From: Lepturacanthus savala
Taxonomy: Eukaryota > Chordata > Actinopteri > Scombriformes > Trichiuridae
DNA length: 64,000 nucleotides
Assembly: GCA_030544235.1 (NCBI GenBank)
Contig: CM060472.1
Location: 16,861,654 to 16,925,653, forward strand
Direction: 5' to 3'
Both the position numbers and the translations under genes were made by a program. Positions within the stretch are counted from its first letter, which is position 1. Each line of letters opens with the position of its first letter. Under the pieces are notes generated by a model, which saw only the letters and a program-made list of their open reading frames with translations, ran no database searches and had not been told where the DNA came from. Below, piece after piece: positions 37,445 through 49,059 of the stretch.

Positions 37445-37511
37445 AGCTCCAAACACACACAGAGACGCGCACGCGCACATACACACAGACACGCGTACAC
37501 ACAGAGAGGCG

Positions 37512-37544
<33 letters not shown>

Positions 37545-37545
37545 C
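37445..37545. repeat. CA/CG dinucleotide repeat cluster
   Basis: Imperfect CACACA/CGCGCA followed by (GC)6 (37509-37520) and (CA)11 (37520-37542), just inside the putative first intron. Alternating purine-pyrimidine sequence of this type can adopt Z-DNA. Confidence 0.9.
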
Positions 37546-37619
37546 GCGCACGTCAGTCAGCGGGAGGAGCAGAGACGCTTCCTGCGGGAAAAACGTCAGT
37601 AGAAGAAGAACAAACTCAC

Positions 37620-37840
37620 CTTTCTGCGTCCAGAGGAGCAGCTCAGCCCGCCTCATCAACACACGCGCGCACGCACGCACACACACAGACGCTCAGTAAT
37701 CCACAAACAGTCGGGTATCTCCATGCGAAACGGGTCCAAACCGGTAAAATCCCGCTTTAATTCAGGCGTGATTAATCCAGCGGCTGCAGCGGAGCGTCCC
37801 GTGTGGGTCCAAGCGACACAATGAGGCGGTTCTCAGCAGC
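37620..37840 (-). other. Putative non-coding first exon of sema6c
   Basis: Read on the minus strand, a GC-rich segment ends at the consensus donor GCAGAAAG|GTGAGTTTG (intron starts at 37619). No long conserved reading frame is present. The nearest downstream minus-strand acceptor I can tie to a gene is the 14873 exon, so I infer this is the 5'UTR exon, giving an intron of about 22.7 kb. The upper boundary (transcription start) is a guess. It could instead belong to an unrelated non-coding transcript. Confidence 0.42.
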
Positions 37841-37844
37841 CAGC

Positions 37845-37930
37845 GTCTCCGGCTCTAGGCCACGCCCTCTTCATATGCATAATAGACCCCCGCAGCCAAT
37901 CAAAGGGCTGGCCCCGCCCCCTCCACTTAA
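37845..37930 (-). promoter_or_regulatory. Putative GC-box/CCAAT promoter
   Basis: Within about 80 bp there is a GC box (GGGGCGGGGC on the minus strand, 37911-37922), an inverted CCAAT box (ATTGG on minus, 37896-37900), an octamer-like ATATGCATAAT (37872-37882) and a CACCC-like CCACGCCC (37860-37867). All lie just upstream of the putative minus-strand first exon. The surrounding 37.7-37.9 kb is much richer in CpG than the flanks. Promoter activity and its link to sema6c are inference. Confidence 0.45.
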
Positions 37931-39530
37931 AGAGCTGAATCTAACGGATGTTCACAAATAATGGATGAAAAATCAATCAATCAGGATGATCATCGTCATG
38001 CTATCATATATCAATCATATTATTATTATTGTTGCTATTATTACTATTGTTATTGTCAGTATTTGTGAAGTTATTGTCCTGCTGTATTATTATCTTAATT
38101 AAGTTCTATTTATCCATTTTATTCTGTTTTTTTATTAAATGCTCTTTGTTCTGCTCTTTATTTTTAATACTTTTCATGTGAAGCACATTGAGTTGCCTTG
38201 CATATGTAATGCACTGCCTATTGTTAGCATTGTTATTATTGTTATTATTGTAAAAGAAGTAAAAAAAATGCCTATTACTTAAATAAAATTAGTGGATCTG
38301 TTATCCATTTTAATATTATTAATCGATTAAGGGAAGAATTGCTTATTTTTTAATATCCATAGATAGCTATGTATCTGAATTTGAGCATACAATATTATAT
38401 ACATATTTGTGTGTGTGTGTGTGTGTGTATGTGTGTGTATACTTCAATTTGTAGTTTAATTCATATTTATTATAATCACTATATAAATCAGCTGGGTCTT
38501 CATAACCATGTGCAATAGTCTGCATATATATTTACATAAAAACATATATGTATACATATATGTATATATATTCATATTTTTTTACATATTGCTCTTCTGT
38601 TTTGTGTCTTTAAGTTTTAACAGTGCCGTGTATGATGAAGCTTCAGTTTCCCTGAGGGGACCTCGCTTAGGGATCAATAAAGTTTTATCTTATTAAAGTG
38701 CGTGAATGTAGCTGATAGGAAGGCCATTTCTTCAACGTTTACTTTAAGTGTCTTTCTTGTCTTCATGAAATTCATTAAATTTTGTCTTGTGTTCTCGCTG
38801 ATCAATGCTGTCGATACTTTACAAGTCCACGGCCCAGAGAGCTCATTTCAGGTGCAGCCACACTCCTCGTGTCACTATGGCAACCGGATTAAATTTCTTG
38901 AATATATCATTTGTTTAAATGCTGAAGAAGAACGTTTAATAAGTCCGGAGGGAAGCAGAGTTTAAAGGATCATGAGAGAGAAGAAATAGGATCTGAAGGA
39001 TAAAGTTCCTGTCTTTAGTGATGTCATGATGACATCATACACCAGCCGTATCAGGTCGTTCATGCTGCATCAGCACAGAAGTGACGCCGGCCGAATACTA
39101 ATCTGACAGTAGTGGTGTCTCTTTTTAAAGTGAGAAAACTGAAACACCTCAACTTTACAACATAATTGTCCTAATTAACCAAATGAACATAATGATCGCA
39201 CTTATTTAGTGTTGGAAAAGGGGGTTAACGTCAACAACGATCAATAACGAAATGATGGTCCAGTAAAATTGTAACAGTGGTGTTGAACAACCTGTGATTT
39301 TTACTTGAATCAAAGCATTGATCCGTTCAACTCTCCTCCTGCTAAGAAAAGAAAAGAGAAACTTCCCGAACATCATCTCCGTGTCTATAGAATTCTTTGT
39401 TGGACACACAGGGTGATTACCCACAATCCTCTCTGTTCATCAATACACTGACTCCTAAGATCCTCAACATTTGTCACTACATTGAGTGGAGACAAATTGA
39501 GCTGGCAGTGAGAACGGATTCAAACCTCCA
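37931..39530. other. 5' flank, mostly non-coding
   Basis: AT-rich; (GT)n at 38409-38438. At about 38595-38697 CCCTGAGGGGACCTCGCTTAGGGATCAATAAAGTTTTATCTTATT looks like a LINE 3' tail. Nothing else was recognised. Confidence 0.5.
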
Positions 39531-39787
39531 CTTACCACCTCTACTATCTCCCTCTTTGTCTATTTCTGTCTCTCTCTCTCTCTGCTTGTGAAATGATTTC
39601 CTCGAGGAACCTCCAATTAAATTTCCGGCTGACAAATTGAGTTTGGTCCTCTCCAGGATAATTAGAGCAAAGCGGGAGGAGAAAAGTGAAGGAGGATCCT
39701 CACACGCAGCTCAAATCCCCTCAGCAGCTTCTCAGTGTGTCTCAGTCTGTCCATCTGCTGCCTCCACAAGGACAGACACACATGAAG

Positions 39788-41362
39788 ACACGTCCTCCTC
39801 CACCTCCTTCTCCTCATCCTCCTCCTATTCATTCTAGTCCCTTTTCCTCTTGCTCATCTGCTCCTTAATTCTGTCCCTCTTCCTCCTCCCCGCCCATTTC
39901 CTCCTCCTCCTCCTCTTCCATCTCCTTCTCCTCCTCACCCTCCTCCTTTTCTCCCCTTCTCCTCTCCTTATTGTTCTCACCCTCCTCTTGCTCCTCTTCC
40001 TTCTCCCCCTTTTCCTCTTCCTGCTTCTTCTTCCTCCTCCTCCTCCTCCTCTTCTCATCCTCTTCTTCCTCCCCCTCTTCCACTTCCTATTCCTCCCTTT
40101 CCTCCCCCTCCCTTTCCTCCTCCTCTCGCTATTCTTCTCATCCTCATCTTGCTCCTCCTTTTTCCTCTTCCTCCTCCTATTCCTCCTTTTCCTCCTCGTG
40201 CTCCTCCCCCTTTTCCTCTTCCACTTCCTCTTCTTCTTCTCCCCCCTCCTCCCTTTCTTTCTCCTCTCCCTATTCTTCTAATCCTTATTTTGCTTCTCCT
40301 CTTCCTCCTTCTCTCCCCCTCCTATCCCTCCTCTCCCTTTACCTCTTCCTGCTTCCTTTTTTCACCCACTTCTTCCTCCTCCTCTTTTTCCTCCTCCTCT
40401 CCCTAGTCTTCGCATCCTCTTCTTGCTCCGCCCCCTTTTCCTCTTCCACTTCCTCTTACTCCTCATCTTCTTCTTCCTCCCCCTCTTCCATTTCCTCCTC
40501 CTCCTCTCCCTATTCTTCCCATCCTCACTTGCTCCTCTTTTATCCTCTTCCTCCTCCTATTCCTCCTTTTCCTCCTCTTCCCATCCTCTTCTTCCTCCTC
40601 CGCCTTTTCCTCTTCCAAATCCTCTTACTCCTTGTCTTCTTCTTCCTCCCCCTCTTCCACTTCCTATTCCTCTCTTTCCTCCTCCTCCTCTCCCTATTTT
40701 TCTCATCCTCATCCTGTTCCCCTCTTCCCCCTCCTCCTCTTTTTCCTCTTCCTCCTCCTATTCCTCCTTTTCCTCCTCCTCTTTTCCCCTTCCTCCTCCT
40801 ATTCCTCCTCCTCTTTTTCCCCTTCCTCCTCCTATTCCTCCTTTTCCTCCTCCTCTTTTTCCTCTTCCTCCTTCTCACCCCCTCCTATCCCTCCTCCCCC
40901 TTTTCCTCTTCCTGCTTCCTCTTCCACCTCCTTCCTTTTTTCACCCACTTCTACCTCCTCCTCTTTTTCCTCCTCCTCCTTCTCCTCTCCCTAGTCTTCA
41001 CATCCTCCTCTTGCTCCTCCTCCTTTTCCTCTTCCACTTCCTCTTACTCCTCCTCTTCTTCTTCTTCTCCCCCCTCCTCCCTTTCTTTCTCCTCTCCCTA
41101 TTCTTCTAATCCTTATTTTGCTTCTCCTCTTCCTCCTTCTCTCCCCCCTCCTATCCCTCCTCCTCCTTTTCCTCTTCCTGCTTCCTCTTCCACCTCCTTC
41201 CTTTTTTCACCCACTTCTTTTTCCTCTTCCTCCTCCTATTCCTCCTTTCCCTCCTCCTCTTTTTCCCCTTCCTCCTCCTATTCCTCCTTTTCCTCCTCCT
41301 CTTTTTCCTCTTCCTCCCCCCCTTCTCCCCCTCTTCCTCCCACTGCTCCTCTCTCTGTTTAT
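39788..41362. repeat. 1.6-kb polypyrimidine tract (CCT/TTCC-rich)
   Basis: The plus strand is almost exclusively C and T for about 1575 bp, with isolated A or G. Higher-order duplication is visible: the block TTTCTTTCTCCTCTCCCTATTCTTCTAATCC occurs at about 40252 and again at about 41083, and a CTTCCTGCTTCC...TTTTTTCACCCACTTCT block occurs at about 40345, 40905 and 41175. The long Ser/Leu/Pro frames on plus and Arg/Glu/Lys frames on minus are artefacts of this composition. Confidence 0.97.
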
Positions 41363-41510
41363 GAAAGCAGCAGATTACAGGATATGAGGAGTAGTGCTGT
41401 CGGGGGAAATAAGCGGTGATGTGGTGAGTTAGCGTTCCTGTGTGCTGATTAAACTGTGATGTCTCTGCACAGCGAGCCTGTTTACAGTGGAACTCTGGAG
41501 GAAAACCCCC

Positions 41511-41512
<2 letters not shown>

Positions 41513-41560
<48 letters not shown>
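41513..41560. repeat. (CAG)16 trinucleotide repeat
   Basis: Sixteen uninterrupted CAG units. Frames through it give poly-Ser, poly-Ala or poly-Leu, but none is part of a recognisable gene. Confidence 0.97.
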
Positions 41561-41561
<1 letters not shown>

Positions 41562-41866
41562 GATGATGCTTCTCTCATACCTGACCTGTTGTTCTGTCGG
41601 CTGTTTGCACATCCTTCGTCCCAACAGGATGACTCATCCTGCAGCTCCGTCTCCAGAGGCACACGCGGCACTTTACGTTTCCTGCGAGCCGCGGATACGC
41701 TGCGTGTCAGTGTTTCTGATGTAGTGACGTGCTTCAGATGATGTTCCTCTGAAGTTTGTCTCTTTCTTAGCAGGAGAACGGTTGGGGGGGGGGAAATCCT
41801 TGTGTCCCTTAGGAGATATTGTCTTGGACACAAGGGCAGGGGTGACAATCATACTCCAGTAAACGC

Positions 41867-42150
41867 GACGCGGTGGGGCAGGGGTTAGAGCTGTTGTCTC
41901 ACAGCAAGACAGTCGCAGGTTCGAGACCTCCTGGGGTGGAGTTTGCATGTTCTCCTCGTGTCTGCGTGGGTTTTCACCAGGTACTCCGGCTTCCTCCCAC
42001 AGTCCAAAAACATGCTGAGGTTAATTGGAGACTCTAAATTGCCCATAGGTGTGAGTGAATGGTGTGTGTGCCCCACGATTGGCTGGTGACTATCTGGGGT
42101 TGACCCCCGTGACCCTAATGAGGAATAAGCAGGTATAGGAAGTGAATGAA
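41867..42150 (+). mobile_element. tRNA-derived SINE, near full length
   Basis: The head has tRNA-like boxes: GGGGCAGGGGTTAGAGC, then the B box GGTTCGAGACC at 41917-41927. The body is AGTTTGCATGTTCTCC, TACTCCGGCTTCCTCCCACAG and TCTAAATTGCCCATAGGTGTGA, and the tail ACCCTAATGAGGAATAAGCAGGTATAGGAAGTGAATG. Same family as 44184-44408 and 55311-55616. Confidence 0.88.
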
Positions 42151-42159
42151 TAGGAAACC

Positions 42160-43795
42160 TTGTTATAATGTATTTAATAATAGTGCAAAACTCAAAACTT
42201 GCATTAACTGGAGATGAATTTAAAAAATGTCATGTAAATCAAAATTATTCACTTGTCACTCATCTAGGTCTTTTTATTGAACGTAACTAATTTCCAATGT
42301 CGAGTTTTCTCCTTTTTCAATGACATTTTTTCAATGACATGGTGACACTCAACCTGTTTAATGGACTGAAGAGTCTGGAAATTCCTTTCTTTCTTTCTAT
42401 TTGTTGAACTTATTGATATGCACAGCAAACATTAGAGCTTAAAGCCTTTATCACTCACACTCACAGAAAGTGATTAAAGAATCTGTTTAGAGCTTCCTTT
42501 TTGCTTCTTAAAGCAGACGCCATCATGAAAGTTTGTTAAATTTGAATTTTATCCTGACTTGGGCAAAAAATAAAAAAATAAATAAAATAATGATCCTTTC
42601 AATTTAAGATTAAGACTATTTCAGCAGATGTGGCAGCCTCGTGGAGAGATGATTTAGGCCAAAAACTTGGTTTTGTCAAAAAAAAACAACAAAAAAATAG
42701 AGTTAGGCCATTGTTTTAATAGGGTGACAAGTGAAAGTTGACATCTGTGAAATGACGACAAGCTGCATATGAAAAGGTTGCTATGATACATGTGAAATGC
42801 TGACATATGTGTGAAATGCTGACACGACACGTGTGAAACACTGATAGGACGAAAGCTCTGGTGAAGATTCATGTTGCTCTTTAGTTTTCCTGCCTATTAT
42901 GGCAGCAACTCTCCAAATGTCTTATAAGATAAACAAGAATACGCAGCTGTAAACTGCAGTAATACACATGTTCTCTGAAACAAACACAAGCTAAACACTA
43001 CTGGGCCGTGTGATGCTGCAGCTGTTCAGAATCGGATATAAACAGCAGCTGCTCAGCTCCACTGAAATACGTGAAATTAATGAACGTAGCGACTTCCCCC
43101 GTTTCACACTGACAATAAATGCTCCGACCCTCCTGGCTGGAAATGGATTTAGGCTGCAGAAACACTTCCGAGGACTTTGAAGAGTAGAAGTGTCTTCAGA
43201 TCCACTTCCAGCCACAAGTCAGACCTGTTGGAAGACCTGGATCAGCGTGTCAGAGACTTCCTGCGGGACGGCTTCGTGACCTCTGAGAGTTGAGTCCTGC
43301 TCACGCAGAGGAGAGACTGAAGTATATATATATATAAAAAAAGCACAGGTCAGAGAACAGCTGTGAATATAAACTCTACCAGCTATAATGACTGTAACTC
43401 CCCTCTCTTTTTTAAGCGTGCATTGTCTTCTCACTTTATGCTTCACTGCTCGTGTATAATCTGAAGTATTCAGGTCATACATTTGTTTCAAATATTCTGA
43501 GCATCATGTATGGTCTAATTGTCCGTGCTAGCAGGTCACATGTTCTATATCATGCCTATAGTGTTTCAAATACTTTAATTAATGCTGTTGTGTGTAAAGT
43601 TTATGTAAAGTCTATGTTATGTATTTTCTGTCTGAAATGTCATTTTTATATTGTGTGGTTTATGTTGGGACCCCCTTGAAAACAAGGCGATACACCTTAT
43701 ACTAATAAATACAGTTAAGGGAACCACACAACCACCTTAAACCACCTTATACTATGGATAGGACTCCAGAATGAGATAGATAGATGTTATATATT
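42160..43795. other. 5' flank, nothing recognised
   Basis: AT-rich unique-looking sequence. A GACATRTGTGAAATGCTGA word repeats three or four times at 42735-42845. No gene was seen. Confidence 0.5.
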
Positions 43796-43799
43796 CATA

Positions 43800-44540
43800 T
43801 TTCCGGACTCTTGTTAAGATTCTGGCAGTGGTATTTGGAATGTATTGCAGTTTACCAACGTTCTCGCTAGTAATCCCAGTGGGTTTGGAAATGTTTTCCA
43901 GGTGATAGAAGGAGGTTTTGCACAGGAGATTTATATGGTCTCAAAAGTCAGGGTCAAACCTAACTCCCAGATTAGTGGCTGTGGAGGAGAGAGGTATGAC
44001 CTGATTATCGAAGGTGAGATGATGGGGCCATCGCTGAATCTGTTGTGGGGTGCCAACAAAAAAGGGTTTTGTTGCTGTTTAACTGGAAGAAATTGTCCTT
44101 TAATCCCCCTAAGACAGCCAGAGAGAGATGACATGGCAGCAGAGGGGTTTAAGGCAGTTTTAATGGACAGCTATGTGTCATCATCAAGACCATGTCTGTG
44201 TGGGTTCTCTACAGGTTCTCCAATTTCCTCCCACAGTCCAAAAATATGATGAAGTTAACCAGAGACTCTAAATTGCCCATAGGTGTGAGTGTGTGAGTGA
44301 ATGGTGTGTGTGCCCCACAATAGGCTGGCGACCATCTCTCACCGGTAATGCACTGGGATTGGCTCCAGCAGACCCTAATGAGGAATAAGCGGGTATAGAA
44401 GATGACTGAGCTATGTGTCATCAGCATAGAAGTGTAAGGACATCCTTTGTTAAAGACACAACTGAGTAGGAGCATGTAGATAATGAAAAGGATAGGGCTG
44501 AGGACTGGACTTTGTGCACCAACCACAGGAGAACAGTCCT
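43800..44540 (-). mobile_element. L2-like LINE reverse-transcriptase fragment, split by a SINE
   Basis: Shares wording with the minus-strand LINE at 52.3-54.6 kb (GATAGAAGGAGGTTTTRCAC, CCTAACTCCCAGATTAKTG, TGTGTCATCAGCATAGAAGT). The last word encodes the YADDT catalytic box on minus. The SINE at 44184-44408 interrupts it exactly there. Confidence 0.75.
44184..44408 (+). mobile_element. SINE copy with 15-bp target-site duplication
   Basis: Body and tail of the tRNA-derived SINE (head truncated), flanked by AGCTATGTGTCATCA at 44169-44183 and 44409-44423. The duplication is perfect, so the insertion is comparatively young. Confidence 0.9.
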
Positions 44541-44544
44541 TTCA

Positions 44545-45125
44545 GTAAGACATATTCAGTCCTGCCAACTGTTTGGAAGCCCAGGCCTCATTCACTAAAA
44601 GAGCCAACCATCTCACCTCCAGAGCTGACGGACTGGGGGAAGGGAGCTATGCAGACACTTGGCCTGTTTGCAGAACGTGGCTGCTAGGAATGGCACTAAG
44701 TGGCAGTGGGACTTCCACCTTGTGAATGAGCCTCACAGGAACAGCACAGCTGAGGCAGCAGTTAAGCTCATTGAAAGAGCTTGGCAAAACAACTGGCTGC
44801 TACAGCTACACCTGGGGCGGGTCCAGCACAATCACAGTCCCTTATCCTGTGAGGCAATGGACAGGAGGGGACATGGGCAGAATCAATAGGGAAACTCCCC
44901 TTTGGCGCAGGCTGAGAACTGTCGAGGTTGGAGTGGACAGGTTCTGGTCAAGGCTGGCCCCAAACTTGTTCATTCAGCACAAGTGGCAGAGAGCTGAGAG
45001 GAGTGTCAAGGTGAGAAGTGTTGTCTGGATAGCAGACCAAAAATACTCAGAACAGTTCCAGCTTGGCTGGGTTCTACATATCCTGACAAAAAGGATTGGT
45101 CAGGGATGCATCTAGGGTCCAGACT
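44545..45125 (+). mobile_element. BEL/Pao-type LTR retrotransposon integrase remnant
   Basis: Translations give NGTKWQWDFHLVNEPHRNST and AEAAVKLIERA (about 44690-44790), then VGVDRFWSRL, HKWQRAERSVKV and GWVLHILTKRIG (about 44925-45110). The WxFxPxxxPHxNGAAE and FWxRW...KWQxxxxNxKVGDxV patterns are those of BEL/Pao integrases. Broken by frameshifts and stops; no gag, protease or LTR could be assigned. Confidence 0.7.
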
Positions 45126-45129
45126 TGTC

Positions 45130-48100
45130 CACAGCCATAGTCCTTCACAGGAATTTGCGAAGGCTTGCTTCTTGATTCTAGTTGAGAACCAATAGGATTA
45201 AGAGGAATCCTTGCTGGAAGAACACTTAACTTTAACGCTACTTTCTTTGAAGGTAAGTTTTCTTTTCGATCAATATCTGTAAAGGTAGGAATTTAAGGTT
45301 GAGACACTGAAAGGCGCAAATTGCCGCTGTGTTATTGTGGTCTTCTTGGATTTGATCAGTTAGCTGAGTGGAAGGTATCATGACTTTTGGGGTTAGCTGT
45401 AAGTGCACATGGAAAGCCTTATGATGGTAGTAGTTCATTGTCATGCAAACCATGAGTAAGAGCACACAGCCCATTGGTGTTGAAAGTAACTTGTTAGTGA
45501 TGAGTATAAATGATGAATGTGTTAGTTCTTAACTCATTGTCTCATGTGTTTTCATAACTTTATGTTTCATAATTATGTATAAATTAAACACAGACTTTAT
45601 TGCAAAGGCTCAACAACACCGTAGGGGTTTGTGAATGCGCCCAGACTGCTTAGCATGTTTTTTCTTTTAAGTGGGCTGTGTATGAGTGGGATAATGATGC
45701 GCACGTGGGACTGCATTACTGTTATATGTTAAATATTATTCATCTTTAAATGCATCTTATATATAAATACAAAAAATAAATGTATTATATACATATATTT
45801 ATCTTTTTGAACATTTTGAAGATATATAATATAATTATGGAAGATATAATTGACAAAATATTTAAAAATATCTATGGTTTATTTACTTAAATGGAAGTGG
45901 AAAGTAATTATTTATTGTTATGTTTGTTGATTTTTTAGCTTTATGACATAAAGAATGACAATCATGAGTCAAGTCTTTTCAGAGGGCTGAATTTTGAAAT
46001 ATCCTAAGAGTGTGTGTGTGTTTCTCTGCAGGCATGTATGAAAAATCAACACTTTTCAGACATTAATTATGGATGAACTCACGCAAACATGCAACCATAT
46101 GCACTAAGGAAACACTCTCTCTCTCTTTCACTCACTCACATACACAGGGGATGCGGATGTTTGATATGAAGTCTGATGTATGCAGCCTCAGCACAATCTG
46201 TGCGTGTGTGTGTGTGTGTGTTTTACGATGCAGTGAAGCCGAATGCATGAAAGATGCAAGAGGACAGAAAATAATACAAAAAACATCTTGTTAGCAGAAA
46301 TATTGCGTTTCTATCTTTGTGAGGACCGGTTCAGAACTCAACAAAGTGAGGACCGTTGCATGAAGTGAGAACGTTGATATGAAGTGAAATAATTGTGTGA
46401 TTTCAGGAAACTTTTTTTTTTTGAATGTTGCTTCTATTTTTTTGTAAGCGTCCCTCAGGTCAGCCGACCTGCATGTTCGCCTCTTAGTCGTCGAACCTTC
46501 GTCCGACCCTTTGCTGTATTTCTAAAATGGAAAACATGGCTTTCATATCCACTTTCGTCCGCTTTTCATAAGAATAAAGAGCTTAAAAGCCAAACCGGAG
46601 AGAGGATTGAAAACGGAGCCTCCTCATCCTCAGCCGCCGCAGCCTTCTCACTCCGTCACATACAAAAGACAGACGAAGAAGAGCTGTATTAAGGACAGGA
46701 GACACTCAAGAGCGGTGTCAGGGCTCAGGAGGACACGGAACAAAACAGAGCAATGTCAGCTTTGTTGCTGAAGGACGACCAAGAATATTCTATAAAAATG
46801 ATATGACACCATTACCGCATTATCTGCCAGCATCTACTGAAAATTGTGTGTTTCTCTTTTTGTCGTCTGATGGCTGAGCATTGCCTAAAAGCATTTTTTA
46901 AAAATCTTTTTCATTTCTCGTCATTAAGGGGCTCGAGGGCAGATGCCTTCTCCATAAAAGAATAAATCCGTTGAATTGATATAATAAATGGAATCAGAAT
47001 CACAGGAAAATGGTTCAGTGCTTTTTTTTTCCTTCTATTTACTTTATCAACTTAAAGCAAATTAAACATGGTCCAAACACTCTCAGGTGTAATCATCAGT
47101 GAAAAGCTTGAAAATGATGATATTGATGGCTGTATCATAACTTTGTCAGTGGAGTTATGTTATAGAAAGATATAAAAAACAAAACAACCTGTTGTTCGTA
47201 GACCTCTAGAGAGAAGCTGGAGAGAGGAGGTGTTAAACTGTATTTATTAGTGACATCACAACTTCAAATAAAAACCAGGAGAAAGTGAATGGTGTAGGAC
47301 GTCTCCTCTCTCCAGCTTCTCTCCGGAGCTTTAGATGAAACAGGTCATTTTGTGTCCGTCTCATCCATATTAATGAGCCTCTCCTCTGAAGAAGCTGAAT
47401 TGATTGGCTGTGAATGGGGAAGTGGGCGGGGACACGTGTGGTGACTTTGAAAGAAAGAACTGAAAAATGAGTTCAAAGCAGATCACATCGAAAAGTCCAC
47501 ACGCTGTTGACAATGATGTTTTAAATAAAGTTACGTGAATGGCCATTTGTTGAACATACAATATATTAACGTAAAGGTGTAAATGACGTAAAAATCGAAA
47601 TACATTCTGTAATCTGATTACTTATCTCTCTTCAAACGCCACTTGGTCAGCAGTTGCATCATCTTCCTCCTCCTCCTCTGCTTCATTTCTCCATTTATTT
47701 TTCATCCTTCTCCTGCCCCCCCATTCCATGCACATTCATCTTCATCTCGATTATTATTTTCTAGTTGTTTTGGTAAACTGAAAGGACTTCAAAGTATTTC
47801 TATGCATCATGTTCAATTTGTACTAATGGATCATTAACGAGGATGCAGGATGGTGTTGGAGAAAGTGTAAATAAAAAGATGGAGGGAGGGGGGACAGACA
47901 GATGTCTGGGAGCTGTAATTGATTTGTTGCCTCGTCAAGCTGCTGCTTGACACTTAGCATAATGGAGAGAGACGTTTAATTTACCCAGGACACAACCTGA
48001 ATATCAATTAACTGCAGACAGACAGACACACAGAGCGGGACGGACAGACACGGAGCAAGAAAGACAAATAGAGGAGGACAGAAAACCAGACAGAGACAGA

Positions 48101-48800
48101 GGGATCATTATTTATGATGCTACTTTATACTTGACTCCACTACTTCACTCCGATACTTTTGAGACGCAGATTCGTCTCGATGGTTGATTTAACAAGCAAG
48201 ACACAAGATAAAACCAGCGTTTTTTAACCTTTTGGCCTTTTATGTAAATATGAGTTGCTCCACCAAATAAAATTTCAGAAAATGCTCAAATGGTACAATA
48301 TTTTTACCAAAAATCCAAAATTTGGATGATAAACACTTTTTTAGCCTGCGCCGTTGCTTTACGCTATCCATAAAGGAACTAATTTCTTTGTTAGCTTGTT
48401 GTAAATAAACTAATGTGATAGATGTGGTCTGACGTGAGGCCGGAGAAGACAGAGGCATCCTTCGACCTTCAGAGGTCACAGAGTGACAGGGTTGAATTTC
48501 AGCAGACTCTCCCTTTAAACCCAGAGAGACGCTCATGTGTCAGTTCGATAGTGCAGAGCTTTGCTCCGCCTCCACTGGAAAAGACAGATTGCACAAAAAA
48601 TCAAACAGCTTCTTATTATATATTTAACTTATTATGTCCTGTCCTCATATAGTCTGATCTGACACACTTCAAATGATGTTGATTTGTACATATTTCTGAT
48701 CATTCTGTACTATAGCGTGTAATAACAAACTATTCATCGACGCTAGAAACAATCTTTATTTCACCGATATGGGCTAGAAGTGCATAAGACGATGCTGAAG
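45130..48800. other. 5' flank, nothing recognised
   Basis: Non-coding, AT-rich, with a short (GT)n at 46203-46220. The 45240-45600 part may belong to the adjacent LTR element, but no LTR pair is visible. Frames of up to 99 codons lack motifs. Confidence 0.45.
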
Positions 48801-48804
48801 CACC

Positions 48805-48945
48805 AGAGCTCGGTATCTGGCAGCAGTAGGGGTCATTATTTAGCAGCAGTAGGAGTCAGTATTTGACAGCAGTAGGAGTCAGTATTTGACAGCAGTAGGA
48901 GTCAGTATTTGGCAGCAGTAGAGCTCAGTATCTCGTAGCAGTAGA
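48805..48945. repeat. 23-bp tandem repeat
   Basis: Six copies of CAGCAGTAGGAGTCAGTATTTGA with a few changes. Confidence 0.9.
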
Positions 48946-49059
48946 ATTCTCCCTCGTTGAGCTGGGTATCTCTGAGCAGCGTCTTTGTGCTGGTCTCTGG
49001 ATACTTCCTCCTTCTTGGCGGGAGGAAGTATCCAAACCATGCAGTTAATCCACAGGAGG

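Noticed and set aside
39971..41419. 482-codon Ser/Leu/Pro-rich open frame and overlapping Arg/Glu/Lys frames on the other strand
   Set aside because: Their length follows from the C/T-only composition, which cannot spell most stop codons. There is no start context, splice support or family content.
41429..41848. Poly-Leu/poly-Ala/poly-Ser frames over the CAG repeat as a coding repeat gene
   Set aside because: No conserved flanking sequence in any frame and no splice structure.
41867..41945. tRNA gene suggested by A- and B-box-like sequence
   Set aside because: It is the head of a SINE; the cloverleaf does not close properly and the SINE body follows directly.
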